Below, piece by piece: positions 49,961-60,537 of a stretch of DNA of 64,000 nucleotides. The stretch is from contig NC_134837.1 in assembly GCF_004210375.1 (NCBI RefSeq), forward strand, positions 167,565,310 to 167,629,309, in the 5' to 3' direction. Below the pieces are notes generated by a model, which saw only the letters and a program-made list of their open reading frames with translations, was not told the origin of the DNA and did not search any database. The first letter of the stretch is position 1. Every line of letters begins with the position of its first letter. This DNA is from Tachypleus tridentatus. Its lineage: Eukaryota > Arthropoda > Merostomata > Xiphosura > Limulidae. A program made the position numbers and the translations under genes.

Positions 49961-50304
49961 TTTGTTTTGAACTTCGCGCAAAGCTATACGAGGGCTGTCT
50001 GCGCTAGCCGTCCCTATCTTAGCAGTGTAGTTGTTTGTTTGTTGTTTTTTGAATTTCGCGCAAAGCTACACGAGGGCTATCTGCGCTAGCCGTCCCTAAT
50101 TTTGCAGTGTAAGACTAGGGGAAAGGCAGCTAGTCATCACCGCCAACTCGTGGACTACTCTTTTACCAACGAATAGTGGGATTGACGTCACACTATAACG
50201 CCCCCAAGGCTGAAAGGGTGAGCATGTTTGGTGCGACGAAGATTCGTACACGCGACCCTCAGATTACGAGTCGAACGCCTTAACACGCTTGGCCATGCAT
50301 GGTC
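49961..50304 (-). mobile_element. Two abutting SINE family 1 copies
   Basis: A ~70-bp tail part (49961-50031: TCGCGCAAAGCTATACGAGG to TTAGCAGTGTAG) is followed directly by a nearly complete copy (50032-50304). That copy has its own GTTTGTTTG tail, body and head, ending CTTGGCCATGCATGG. The complete copy is probably a later insertion into, or recombination with, the first. The same arrangement is repeated at 60806-61149. Confidence 0.85.
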
Positions 50305-50519
50305 ATTATTTTGTCAAAAAGATTTATCAACTTAATCTTTCTAAAATAAGAACATTAATTAATGTAATAAAACATTTTGTTTTTCGAAACGATCAAGTAA
50401 AGCACTTACTTGTAGATGTTATAAAATATTGATTAAAAGTTAATAATTTATCAAACTTTGAAAAAGAGAAACTGGTAATTAAACCTTCATATTTATGGTA
50501 ATTAAATATAAAGTATTCA

Positions 50520-50746
50520 ATGACTAGCAAATTTCTAAAATTATTCACCAATCCATTAAAAAATAATAATTTTCCTTGTATAAACGTAAAGTCTGTCGTT
50601 AGTTACAAAGACAAAGTCCCAACTGGTCCACTATCATATAGTTATGAAAGTTTTTTAATTGCTTTAAATGTAGATGAAGTTAATAATTTATCTTGTGAGT
50701 GTGAAATTAGTTTATTTACGGATACTTTTCATAAACATATTACTGG
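50520..50746 (+). mobile_element. Penelope-like element, N-terminal ORF part (left of hAT insertion)
   Basis: The frame from ATG 50520 reads NNFPCINVKSVVSYKDKVPT, then ...NLSCECEISLFTDTFHKHIT. This resembles the N-terminal cysteine/histidine segment I recall from some Penelope-like polyproteins ('CxC...F.D..H.HI.TGDL'). It is cut by the hAT insertion at 50747. Similar sequence continues after 53967. The family call is from memory and moderate. The element is broken and old. Confidence 0.5.
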
Positions 50747-53700
50747 CAGGCTCGCAGGACAGAATTCCCAACTGAGGCGTCAGTACCCTTACCCCTTCAA
50801 GAAAGTAACATCATATCTTTGTTATTAAGAATCAAAAAAGCGTAAACATAAATTTTCAGTACCCTAATTCCCCTCATAAAGTAACAATATATATGCTTTT
50901 TACGAATAAAAAACCGTAAACATAAATTTTTTTATTGTAGCTAGTATTTTTACTTTTCTAACGCATATAACATAAGACCAAATAAAATTCAAATAAGCAA
51001 TAAGTTTTTTACGATTCTTCTGATGAGCAAAATCATTGATCATTTTCTTCTCCATTACAAAATTTGTTACTTCTCTTTCAATATTCGAAATAGCGACATG
51101 AGACAGTCTTTCTTTCCAATGGTAGAATGTAAGTTTGATTCGACGTAAAGTAGAGAATGATCTTTCAGCACAACAGGATGTGGATGGAACAGTGGTGAAT
51201 ATCTGCGCTAACTGAGAGTAAGTTAGAGGAGTTGAGAGATGCTATTCTCATAAATCCATTTGACAAATTATATCCCGAAGACAAATGGGGATTTTGTTTC
51301 TCTTGATCAAGAAAACCAATCACAACCTTTCTTTCTGAAGATAACTGATTATCATTCAGTCCATAAACGTCACAAAGTAATGATACATCATCTGTAGCAT
51401 TTTCTTTTTCTGGTTGCATTATGGCAGAAGATAGACCACAAATAATATTTTGATCATTTTCATTGAAACGAGATTGAACTTGCTCTTCAAAGGCTTGAAC
51501 AGTAGAAAAGAAGATGGCGACTCTTGCATGAGAATTTCAACTATTAAAATTTGCAGTAGCAGATGCAAATCAATTTCTAAGATACGCTCTGTAGGTATTT
51601 GGCAGCGAGGAATGGTCAGTAGTTTGAAACTTATATCTTGTTCTTTCTTAAATTATTACACTTATGTCTTCCATCAAATTTGTGGTTTAGTCCCATAGCT
51701 TCGAAAAATCTTCGTTCTTCTCTAGTGAGTTAAGGTTGTTGATTGTTGTATCGCCAAAAAACATCCTTTTTCTGATTGAAGGTAAGTTGACAAAGATGAA
51801 GTTTCACTTAAAGTTTATTCCAAGACAAGGAGAGTGAAGATGAATTTTAAGTTACAGATTGAAACTAAAGACCTTTACCCGTGGCCAAAGTGCTGGGATC
51901 ATTTGAAACAATTTTAAAAAGGCGAGAATTGTAACTTCAATACGTTTCTTCCAGGTCGCCTTTGTGGCATGTCTCAGGGCCCAGTGAGTCTCACTTTGAG
52001 ACTGAAGTAGAATGATTTTCTCTCCTGGACTTTTTTATTTTCATGAAAAATTTGGTGACGTTCGAAACATCCCTCGACAAAAAGACTAAATTGTTTGTAT
52101 TGTTCTTAGTGATTCTCAGTGATTGAGTTTTTTTCAGGGCTTTTTGAACAGCAAGATTAAGCAAGTGACCAAAACAGTGGACATAAATTGATTTTGGAGC
52201 CACAGTTTTGATAAGACTTTGAAGCCCATCATGTTTACCTTTCATGTTACTGGTGCCGTCGTATCCTTGGCTAACTATCAAAGAAAGATCGAGACCCTGT
52301 TGCACTAAAGTTGCTGTAATCAATTAAAAAAGGCCTGAGCTTTCGTTGATTTCGCCAAGAAGAAGCCTAAAAACTTTCCTTTAATGACACCTTTTGAAAC
52401 GTAGCGAAGGCAAAGAGAAAGTTGCACGTCGCGACTGACATCCATGATTTCAGCTGTGATGGTGGAATAAAAACCACTGGATTTTATTTCATCAGTTATT
52501 ATTTTCTTACGTTCATTGCAACCAGAATAAAAATTTCATTTTGAATATCTCAACTCAACCATTGTTTATGACGGCCAGCAAACTCTGTAAACTTTTCCTT
52601 AAACTATGGAAGAATCTTACTCTGCAGATGCAAAAGTTCAAGAAAATTTCCTCGATTTATATCAGAAGAATCACATACATTAATACGATCTTCATGGTCA
52701 CCATTAATGGCAATGTTTTTTTGGCAAAAAAAATAAGTGCTTGTATCACTTTTGAAAGATAAAGTCTGTTCAGTTGTACTTATTTTACCTTTGTTTTTGG
52801 CTTGAACTGGTACAGAGCTCTCATGAATTTTTGTTGCTTTTGAACGGATCCATGCTATCACTGAATTTTGATGGCTTACAGTTGTAGCGTGCTTTTGCGA
52901 CCTTTTTGGTTTTCACCATTTAACAAATGTGAATGTCTTACGAGATTTTGGAGCAAACTTCTCAAGGGTAACAAGTTGCAGAATGAGAATCTTGATGATA
53001 AGATACTAAAGGGAATTCTTTATTCCACTCAGCTTGAAATGATCGGTTTGGCGAATCCCGTAAATAATCCAAGATGGGAATTCAGAAAGTTGTGGACCAG
53101 TAAGTTCAAAAGCACTAACTTTTTCAGCCGACTGCTCTTTCCGAATAGTTTTATTTTGATCATTTTCTGAATCGTCATGGAAAAATCAGGATTTATGATG
53201 AGAGGTTCCACCTTTTCCAAAAAGTTTCTTCCTAAAAATCTTGTGCCTCTTTCGAAAGTGCTTTCGGCTTTTGTCAAAACTGGTCTGAGAGTTTGAATCA
53301 GTCTCTGCTTCTACTGACTGTTCATTAGTTTTGATTTCCACCATGAGTAATGAGGAAGATTAAGCGGAACAACAACAACAACAACAAAAAAAAACCCAAC
53401 AAAAACAACTTTGACATCTTTTTTAGCCCCTCTAATACGATTTCAGAGAACTTTGGACTTCTATCGGCCTTCAACATATCACTGTGACAGCTTTGAATAT
53501 GGATACCTATTTCTATAGTCATTGTTTATGACTTTTTCTCATTTTAAACATTTGACTTTGTGACGACCACCTTTACCCAGCATCTTTGTACTTATTATGA
53601 AAAAGACTAAAAAGAGAAAAAGGTAAAAACTTATTAGTACAAAAATGGAAAAAAAATCAATGAAATGAAAATGACTAGAGTAATCTTAAGACAAAGAAAA

Positions 53701-53967
53701 AAAAATGATACCGAATTACATTGGTCATTGCATAATCTCGCTTCATCCACTGTTCAACTGTTTACTGACATGCATGCGCTCGCGCTCCGACAGTAAGAAA
53801 ATGAGTGAAGAAAAAACAAAAGCCAATTCTTAATCTTGATATTCTTACGGTGATTTCTTTGTCTCTTTATCCGATCCATAATTAATTTCTTTTATTTTTT
53901 CTCCAAGCTCCACGGAGAGAGTATGTTTCTCTCCAAAATGCTTTAACCCCCATACTTTACGGGCATG
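50747..53967 (-). mobile_element. hAT transposon (ZMYM1/DUF4371 type), 3.2 kb
   Basis: The ends are CAGGCTCGCAGGACAG (50747) and, reversed from 53967, CATGCCCGTAAAGTATG, partly matching inverted repeats. They are flanked by ATTACTGG (50739-50746) and ATAACTGA (53968-53975), a decayed 8-bp target duplication as hAT elements make. The transposase is on the minus strand. The Penelope-like reading resumes on the far side (ITDNFEIIKDKLF), which supports the boundaries. The tail 53340-53960 includes an AAC microsatellite near 53370. Confidence 0.75.
50900..53350 (-). pseudogene. hAT transposase, ZMYM1-like, degenerate
   Basis: In protein order on the minus strand: a basic N-terminal region (53340-53180); a TTF-type zinc finger at about 52990-52830 (FAPKSRKTFTFVKW and KHATTVSHQNSVIAWIRSKA); a DUF4371/RNase-H-like core at 52323-51991 (QGYDGTSNMKGKHDG, YVHCFGHLLNLAVQKAL); and a hAT C-terminal dimerisation domain at about 51210-50990 (TTVPSTSCCAERSFSTLRR, LSHVAISNIEREVTNF). 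Stops and frameshifts separate these pieces, so it is inactive. Copy 1 lacks two bases in the zinc finger near 52967 that copy 2 has (63810 region). Plus-strand frames here are shadows. Confidence 0.85.
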
Positions 53968-54059
53968 ATAACTGATAACTTTGAAATTATAAAAGATAAA
54001 CTATTTTGTGAAATATTTAAAAAATGAATAATAAAAAAAGAGACAAGATATGATAAGTT
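53968..54059 (+). mobile_element. Penelope-like element, continuation right of hAT
   Basis: Directly after the hAT end and target duplication the plus strand reads ITDNFEIIKDKLFCEIFKK. This fits the expected continuation ('ITGDL.I....LR.LF.KG') of the segment cut at 50746. A SINE follows from 54060. Confidence 0.5.
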
Positions 54060-54172
54060 GTTTCGAATGAAGCGCAAAGTTACACAATGGGCTATCTGTG
54101 CTCTGCCTACCACATGTATCGAAACCAGGATTTTAGCGTTGTAAGCCCGCATACATACCGCTGAGCCTAATA
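54060..54172 (-). mobile_element. tRNA-derived SINE, family 2
   Basis: The reverse complement reads GGCTCAGCGGTATGTATGCG (A-box region), then CAACGCTAAAATCCTGGTTT with a B-box remnant, AGATAGCCC and AACTTTGCGCTTCATTCG. It aligns with the copy at 40636-40757. Confidence 0.65.
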
Positions 54173-54439
54173 AGCAAAATATTCTAACATCTATCGAAAA
54201 CAATATTGATTAATATATTTAGAAATTTAATTATATTACACGTTATCCCCAAAGATGATTTTTAATGGAAGTGTTATGGATTTAATATATAAAATTTATA
54301 TTACCCCGCATAAAATTGAGGAAATACCCTATAGATAAAAAATAAGAACTACAAGCAAAATGTTATAATTCCCACTGACGAAGCTAACTATAATTTTGAT
54401 TTCATTTCGTGATGACGAGAAAACCCATTTGTAGAGAAA

Positions 54440-54655
54440 GTTATGTGTTTTAAAACTGTTGGTATGAGTAGAGAAGGCACTAATAGAGAAGCGAACAACG
54501 ATTCGACCTTCTTGGGTTATTGTCAGATTCACAAAGAAATATGTGGTCAGTAACCCTTTATTTATTTGTAAACCTGACGATGACCGAAGAAGGTCGAAAC
54601 TTTGTTCGCTCCTCTATTAGTGCCTTCTCTACCCATACCAACCGTTTTTAAATAT
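54440..54655. repeat. Inverted pair of Penelope-type terminal motifs
   Basis: Left arm 54440-54520 and right arm 54574-54652 are reverse complements over about 75 bp. Both contain the AAGAAGGTCGAAAC...TTGTTCGC core and CTCTATTAGTGCCTTCTCTA. The right arm reads CTGACGATGACC-GAAGAA-GGTCGAAAC, a pattern close to the hammerhead-ribozyme core with one extra base. The same motif follows the GIY-YIG region at 2685-2740. It is probably the terminal region of the Penelope-like element upstream. Confidence 0.55.
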
Positions 54656-54659
54656 ATAA

Positions 54660-56015
54660 TTTGATTTTATTTGTAAAAAGAGTTTATACATTAATTATGA
54701 CAAAGAAATCAATCGTATACATTTATAAATTTAACTAATCTACAAATAATCCATATTTCCAAAGCATTATTTGATGCCTACTTGAAAACATTAACAACTT
54801 GAGTTGGATAATTCTTTATTAAAACTCCACACTGTCATGGCGAGTAAATTGGCTGTCAAACTGAAACTAGCTATTGGCGTTTCTATGTGGACATTTCAAA
54901 AGTTTCAGAGAACTAGCTAGCGTTCAGAAAAAATGTAAGGATAGTATTAAATACACACAGCTCACAGTAATACAACAATGCAGAAATCGGGAATAGAACA
55001 TATAAAATAAAATTAGCTTTATTATATTTCCAGTTTTTCAGAACTTTTAACAGCCTTCATCAGGTCTGAAAAATCATGTAAACAGAATATATTTTCTTGG
55101 CAATACAACAATTCCATCCTTCCTTGTTTTGATTAGGTTATCGTTACATAGAAGCCATAAGTGTCCATGCCAGTAAGTGGATGGTGTAGTTGTAACTCGC
55201 TCAAGGATACGTGACATGGTGATCTGTCGAACTAATACTGAATGGAAAATGAAATTCGTTTCACTAATGCCAGTAAATGAAACCATATGGATGGAAAATG
55301 AAATTCGTTTCACTAATGCCAGTAAATGAAACCATAAGTGAATCAAATTAAACATACTTTTCAGACGTAAGGAAAGAGGTCCTCTTTATTTGTTGGTTTA
55401 CTAACTTTGAGCAAAACGTCAAAACTTGTGATCAGAAATAATGCCTACCTTTAGAAAACTAATAGGTAACCTGTTTAAGTGTCATTGCACATAAAGTGGT
55501 TAATATTAAGTTGGTTTCACTTGTAGAGGAAGTTTATAAAGTATTTTCAGTTCAGTATGTTCTTTAGCTTTTTTTTTTTTTTTTTTCCCAAATAAAGAGG
55601 GCAGTTTATCTCAATTTCAGGTTTTTGTTTTCGTGTTTTGGTAGCAGAATTAGAGACAAGATGTTACAAGGACTGATCAAAGTTATAATTTTGGTTCTCG
55701 TTAGGTAGCATCAGTAGTTGAATTAAAAAGGGCCACGATAAAGTAATTGCAACAGGAATCAATATAATGAATGGATATATATGAAAGTTATGGAAAGTGA
55801 ATTTTCAAAATCAACCAGTAAAAAACTAAATCGGCTAATCAGAGATGTTATAGAATGTAAATATATGCACGTTGTTTGTTTTTATCATTTCAATCACAAT
55901 TCCATCGAATTATGGTTCGGCCGATATTCATTGAATGACGAGCAATTTACACCAGGATGGCCTAGCACGCACAGCAACTACAGAGGGCACGCATGTTTTG
56001 TTTCGGGGATTCGAA
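54660..56015. other. Aldolase intron region with minor repeats
   Basis: No exon is found here. A CTGATGAAGGCTGTTAAAAG motif lies on the minus strand near 55060 (terminal-repeat-like), a 49-bp tandem duplication at 55242-55338 and a T run near 55570. The 93-codon minus frame at 55355-55074 and the 97-codon plus frame at 55781-56074 show no known motif. Confidence 0.5.
55242..55338 (+). repeat. 49-bp tandem duplication (two units)
   Basis: ATGGAAAATGAAATTCGTTT followed by CACTAATGCCAGTAAATGAA occurs at 55242 and again at 55291, essentially identical. Two units, period 49 bp. Confidence 0.9.
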
Positions 56016-56019
56016 TTTT

Positions 56020-56283
56020 ATTTTTGAAATTCGCGCAAAGCTGCTCGAGGGCTATCTGCGCTAGCTGTCCCTAGTTTAGTAGTGTGAGACAAGAGGGAAG
56101 GCAGCTAGTCATCACCACCCACTGCCATTTTGAGCTATTCTTTTACCAAAGAATAGTGGGCTTGACCTTTACATTAAATGCCTCTACGGATGAAAGGGCA
56201 AGCATGTTTGGCGTTACAGGGATTCAAACCCGTGACCTTCGGATCATGAGTCGAGTGTTTTAACCACCTGGCCATGCCAGGCG
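56020..56283 (-). mobile_element. tRNA-derived SINE, family 1
   Basis: The body is well conserved (AATTCGCGCAAAGCTGCTCG, GGCAGCTAGTCATCACCACC), with a head containing GGGATTCAAACCCGTGACC and CCACCTGGCCATGCCAGGC at the minus-strand 5' end. It sits in the aldolase intron. Confidence 0.85.
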
Positions 56284-56938
56284 TGTTGCGTAGCCAAAAA
56301 GTACAACCTAATAATGTTGCTAGTCTATGTACTGAAAGTATAAAATGAAATGTATAGACAACAAAATTAAAAAGAATAATAATAGAAAATGTTCATTTCT
56401 TTATTTAAAACCTTCACTGATCAAAGAAGTTTGTTTTTTATTAAAAACTTTGCTGATGTAACAGAAAACAGCTTAATTCAAGAATGATGCAAGTTAACTG
56501 AATTGATATTTTTGCTTTCATGATAAATTTGACACACTTGGCTCTAGGCTAAGTGATTCCACACTATGTCTCTACTGTAGGTTTATTATACCAACACTCA
56601 CTACACTTATAAGGTTTCATAGTACATCCTCTTGCACTCCCATCACTAAAATCATAATGGGCAGACAGTGATCAAATTATTCCACCTGGATAACTTAGCT
56701 TTTGTGATTACTTTTATTTTTAAGAAACCAAGCATAAAGTGACACAAAGTGGTTTTTATATAGGCAAGATTATCTTATACAGTTAACAAATGTATATATG
56801 CTAGAAACTAAGAGATACATGTGTTTAACAGTTGTCACCAGTGGATATTTGGTTTATTAATTGAACTGATGGTATTTACAGATTCTTAAATAACACTTAT
56901 TTACAAATTAGCATTACATTACTAATGTAATTGCACAG
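56284..56938 (+). other. Aldolase intron, 3' end
   Basis: AT-rich DNA leading to the acceptor TTGCACAG at 56938. I searched this stretch by eye for the expected short exon (GVVPLAGT-type codons) and did not find it. Confidence 0.6.
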
Positions 56939-57099
56939 GTCTGGATGACTTGACCAAACGATGCCAAGAGTACAAAGAACAAGGATGTTTATTTGCTAAG
57001 TGGAGGTGTGTTTTAAAGATCAGAGAACACAACCCCTCTCCTCTATCTATCTTGGAGAATGCCAATGTTCTGGCTCGTTATGCAACATGTTGCCAACAA
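56939..57099 (+). CDS. Fructose-bisphosphate aldolase, 161-bp exon
   Basis: It starts with two bases completing a glycine codon and encodes [40 protein letters not shown] and [13 protein letters not shown], with the donor GTGAGT after 57099. It holds the catalytic lysine of WRCVLK (K146 in rabbit numbering). Its 161-bp length equals that of the homologous vertebrate exon as I remember it. A run of ten or more G follows in the intron near 57150. The two-base start shows that an upstream exon ending in one base of that glycine codon is required. None is visible in the window. Confidence 0.95.
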
Positions 57100-57624
57100 G
57101 TGAGTTATCTGGTTTCTTTCTATTAATAAAGGTAACTCAATTATGGGGGGGGGGGGTTCTTTTGGATGGTCAGTGGGAAAGAGTGCAATATTTATTTATT
57201 GCTTAATTGAAGGATCTTACGGTATTCATGATCTCAAAAGGTTTGAACATTTTTGTTTTCATAAATTCACTTTATTAGGCCTACTTTAAGCAAAGTCTTT
57301 GGGAAACATTAGTCAGGTTATCCTAATTAAAATTTATATCATAGTGTTTTAACAAGTCTGCCCCTCCAAATGCACAGTTCAGTTGGCTAAATATAAAAAG
57401 TGCAATTAATTAAACATTTTTCGTTTTTCACAAAGTTTAATTACAAATACATTTGGAAATATAATTTCTTTATGTAAAAAAGAAGAAACACAAAAAAGAA
57501 AGTTTCTAACATGTTTGAGATATATCTACCAAAGCAACACATTTTATGTTAAAAGTCCCTTTATTACCTAACCAATAATAATGTGTTTATTTCTTCAACT
57601 TACATAATGTTATCATTTTCACAG

Positions 57625-57883
57625 GCTGGCATTGTACCTATTGTTGAACCTGAAGTGTTACCTGATGGAACCCATGATCTAGAGAGAGCCCAAAAGGTCA
57701 CAGAGAAAGTCCTTGCTGCAGTGTACAAAGCTTTAAGTGACCACCATGTTTACTTGGAAGGTACACTTCTGAAACCCAACATGGTAACTGCTGGTCAAAG
57801 TTGTCCTATAAAGTACACACCTCAAGATGTTGCCAAAGCAACTGTGACTGCTTTACAGAGAACTGTTCCAGCTGCTGTTCCTG
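57625..57883 (+). CDS. Fructose-bisphosphate aldolase, 259-bp exon
   Basis: After TTTTCACAG it encodes [60 protein letters not shown] and [20 protein letters not shown], ending VPAAVPG with donor GTTAGT. It contains the VEPE glutamates and the Schiff-base lysine in LLKPNMV (codon 57772-57774), which identifies a class I enzyme. The length equals two adjacent vertebrate exons combined (84+175), so one intron is absent here. Confidence 0.97.
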
Positions 57884-57981
57884 GTTAGTCTACCATGGTA
57901 TTTTACTTTTATTTGTTTTATTTCAGTCACATAACAAAATTGTGTTTAGTTTTGTAGTAACTAAACTTCAGTTTTTATTAG

Positions 57982-58181
57982 GCATTACTTTTCTGTCTGG
58001 CGGTCAGTCTGAGGAAGAAGCTTCTGTGAATCTTGATGCTATCAACAAGTATCCAGGAAAGAAACCTTGGGCTTTAACATTTAGTTATGGACGTGCTCTC
58101 CAGGCAAGTGCTTTGAAAGCCTGGAGTGGAAAAACAGAAAGTGTGAAGGCTGGACAAGAAGAGTTCCTGAAGAGAGCAAAA
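57982..58181 (+). CDS. Fructose-bisphosphate aldolase, 200-bp exon
   Basis: After TTTTTATTAG it encodes [40 protein letters not shown] and [20 protein letters not shown], then FLKRAK, with the donor GTATAT after 58181. The SGGQSEE loop and FSYGRALQ motif (substrate phosphate binding) are intact. Phase is 0 at the 3' end. Confidence 0.97.
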
Positions 58182-58702
58182 GTATATATGTTTTTTATGT
58201 TCATAATTCAAAGTGATTAAATATCTGTGTGTGTAGTAATTTATAAAATATTTTGTGATTCAGTTGATGGTAATATTATTCAAGTTCTGGTTATTGTAAT
58301 ACTTTTAATGAAGTAGTAAGCAATGCATCACTTGTCTCTCATTTAATTAGTATGTATTGCTTCCAGTAAATAATTTTACATATGGGCAGTCTTATTTTAA
58401 TTATTACAAGTTCTGCTTGCATGAGCCCTCATTTCTGATTAAAGTAAAATGCAGTTTCTTATATCAAAGGAAGAATAAAAATTACAAACAGTAACTGATC
58501 TATATAAAAAATAGGATCAAATTTCAATTTATAGATACATATGTTATGAAACATTGCCAGCTGGTAGGAAGTTTTTATTTCTATAATTTTATACAGACAT
58601 TTACTCATTTCCTAGCTGGATTTAAAATTTTAGTTTTATATTATGGGAAAGTTGCTTTCATTATGCATAAGTTTAAATAATTTTTTTTCTTCTTTGTTAA
58701 AG

Positions 58703-58795
58703 GCCAATAGTGAAGCAGCTCTTGGAAAGTATACAGGTGGAGTTACTGGTGCTGCAGCAGAAGAGATCCTCTTCATTAAAAACCATGAATACTAA
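58703..58795 (+). CDS. Fructose-bisphosphate aldolase, final exon
   Basis: After TTTGTTAAAG it encodes ANSEAALGKYTGGVTGAAAE and then EILFIKNHEY, stop TAA at 58793-58795. The C-terminal tyrosine, needed for full fructose-1,6-bisphosphate activity, is kept. All codons from 56939 to the end are intact, which argues that the gene was under selection until very recently or that the break at 49693 is artefactual. Confidence 0.97.
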   Translation, partial: ANSEAALGKYTGGVTGAAAEEILFIKNHEY

Positions 58796-59340
58796 ACAAA
58801 AAACTACCTTTCTTGGTGAATTTCAAATTCCATTATATGAGGTTTATTTCTATGGTATCAGCATGAATGTTTCAGAAATTTAAAGAAATTTTCTTCATTA
58901 TGACTATATTTGTCTAGGTCCAAATTTTTCTCTCTTCACTTTATGATTGGTTTTTAAATTCTATCAGATTGTATCTAAAAATAGTAACCAATAAAATATG
59001 TAGAAACTGAGATCTCTGTTATCTTCAAAAACTATAGTTGTATAACAGTGTAGTTAAAGTAGAACTCTATACTCCCCAGTGTACAGTGTTTGTTGGTTGG
59101 TGTACCTTAGATTATTAAATTACAAGTTGTAATAAAGTGCATTATAAATTCATTAGTTGAATAGCTTGTAAAGAAAAGAAATGCTTGACCTGTTCCATTC
59201 TAGTTTAAACGTGTAATATGTGATATTCAATAATTCTAATTACTAGTAGTGCTTAAAATTGGACATCATTCTCTTCTTTTGTAGTGGTGTATACCTTGTA
59301 TATTCATTGCTGTGGAATAAAGTTTGAAAAGTGTTTTCAG
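58796..59340 (+). other. Aldolase 3' UTR with polyadenylation signals
   Basis: AATAAA signals lie at 58990-58995 and 59316-59321. The second is followed by a GT-rich stretch (AGTGTTTTCAG), so the longer form of about 540 nt seems likely. No coding sequence. Confidence 0.6.
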
Positions 59341-59784
59341 TCTCTTGATAACTATATATAAAACACATAACAATATAATTAAAATTAACTGATTATTCAA
59401 CTATCAGTTGATGCTTTTTAACTTCATTATGAATATAGAATTTCACAAGTGTTTGTCAATAATCAATACAGCTCCAAACCTATTATCACATTACTTACGT
59501 TAATGTTTATAGGCAATTAAACTAGGCACTATAAAACACTAATGAACTTAATTTAAGTCTTACAATTATTTTGTCAAGTCCATTGTTATTTCCCGTTAAA
59601 TCAATTCAACCTGTAGTTTTAAATATATTACACCTACAGGAACTCTTATTTTTTAACTACATAAAATTAATAGAAGAATTTAATTAAATATAAGTTGATA
59701 AATTGCCTTGTAATTGTAACAATAGTGAATTCAAGTTTGTTATCAAAGTGTAACAAACTCTCCAATATTCATTCATGTATCTCA
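59341..59784. other. Intergenic DNA downstream of aldolase
   Basis: AT-rich; nothing recognised. Confidence 0.5.
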
Positions 59785-60241
59785 CTCACACACACTTTTT
59801 CTTGTTCCTGGGCAGAAAGTGTTATTTCCCAATTGCTTGTGCCTAAAGTAAATTCAAAAGACCTATTTTTCTCTTCAAACTTTACTCTTGAGACCTGGGA
59901 GCGTATAACGAAAACATTATGAGAAGTTTATATTGGGGGGCTGATACGTGAAAGTGATTTATATTACAGTCGTAAATCTCGAAAAACTCGCTTCTAAATG
60001 TTTTTTGTATAAATATATGTAAATCTTGATTCATATGTTGTTTTATTCAGACCTTATGCAAATAGAAATATGCAAATTTGCCCGTTTTTACATAGAAAAT
60101 ATGTTAATTTCTAAATGTCATTATCTAGGTCACAAAAACAAAGGTTGAAGGGAATAATGGTCATTTTTTGTACTTTTACAACTTGAGCAATTAAAAAATA
60201 GCACATGCTATCCGGGAACAAAATTTGTGTTACAGAGTGTT
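59785..60241 (+). mobile_element. TIR element with orphan gene, copy 3 (internally deleted)
   Basis: It shares with copies 1 and 2 the left block CTTGTTCCTGGGCAGAAAGT, the same internal junction near a GACCTGGGAGC stretch, and the surviving C-terminal codons GLIRESDLYYSRKSRKTRF then stop (about 59940-59997). It also keeps the right end AACAAAATTTGTGTTACAGA. Its outer left terminus is degraded into a CA-rich run. Confidence 0.65.
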
Positions 60242-60537
60242 ATTTATACTTACTACTTAAGTGTATTTTATTGAAATTGCAGGATACGTTGAAATATGCT
60301 GTTCATATTTATGTTTCCCTCAGAAATGGAGCAACAAAATACAGTTTATTAATATTCATCAATAAGGATCTTTCTAAAGTTTAAAGTTTATTTCCAATGA
60401 CCCATTACAGAGAATGAGAGTACATTACTATTTCATTCTGTATTTTTGTAATTGAACATATCACATTTTTCTTTTCGACACTGATGCCTTTGAAAATACT
60501 GCCATAAAAACAATGATGTGTTACATACTGATCTTGA
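60242..60537. other. Sequence left of duplication copy 2
   Basis: Unrelated to the aldolase exon that precedes copy 1. No gene recognised. Confidence 0.6.

Larger units (their letters stand above)
49693..53155. repeat. Direct duplication, copy 1
   Basis: From TTTCAAGTGG at 49693 to at least 53155 this block is nearly identical to 60538-64000. Only scattered single- to few-base differences are seen and the offset is 10,844-10,846 bp. The block contains two SINEs, the 5' part of a Penelope-like element and most of a hAT transposon. The right edge cannot be set because copy 2 runs off the window. Confidence 0.97.

Noticed and set aside
52541-53170. Plus-strand frames of 73-100 codons (also at 63386-63607)
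   Set aside because: They lie opposite the hAT transposase pieces and carry no motif of their own.
57801-58220. 139-codon plus-strand frame
   Set aside because: It runs out of frame through one aldolase exon and intron and then joins the true 200-bp exon. Splice sites and protein similarity support separate exons instead.
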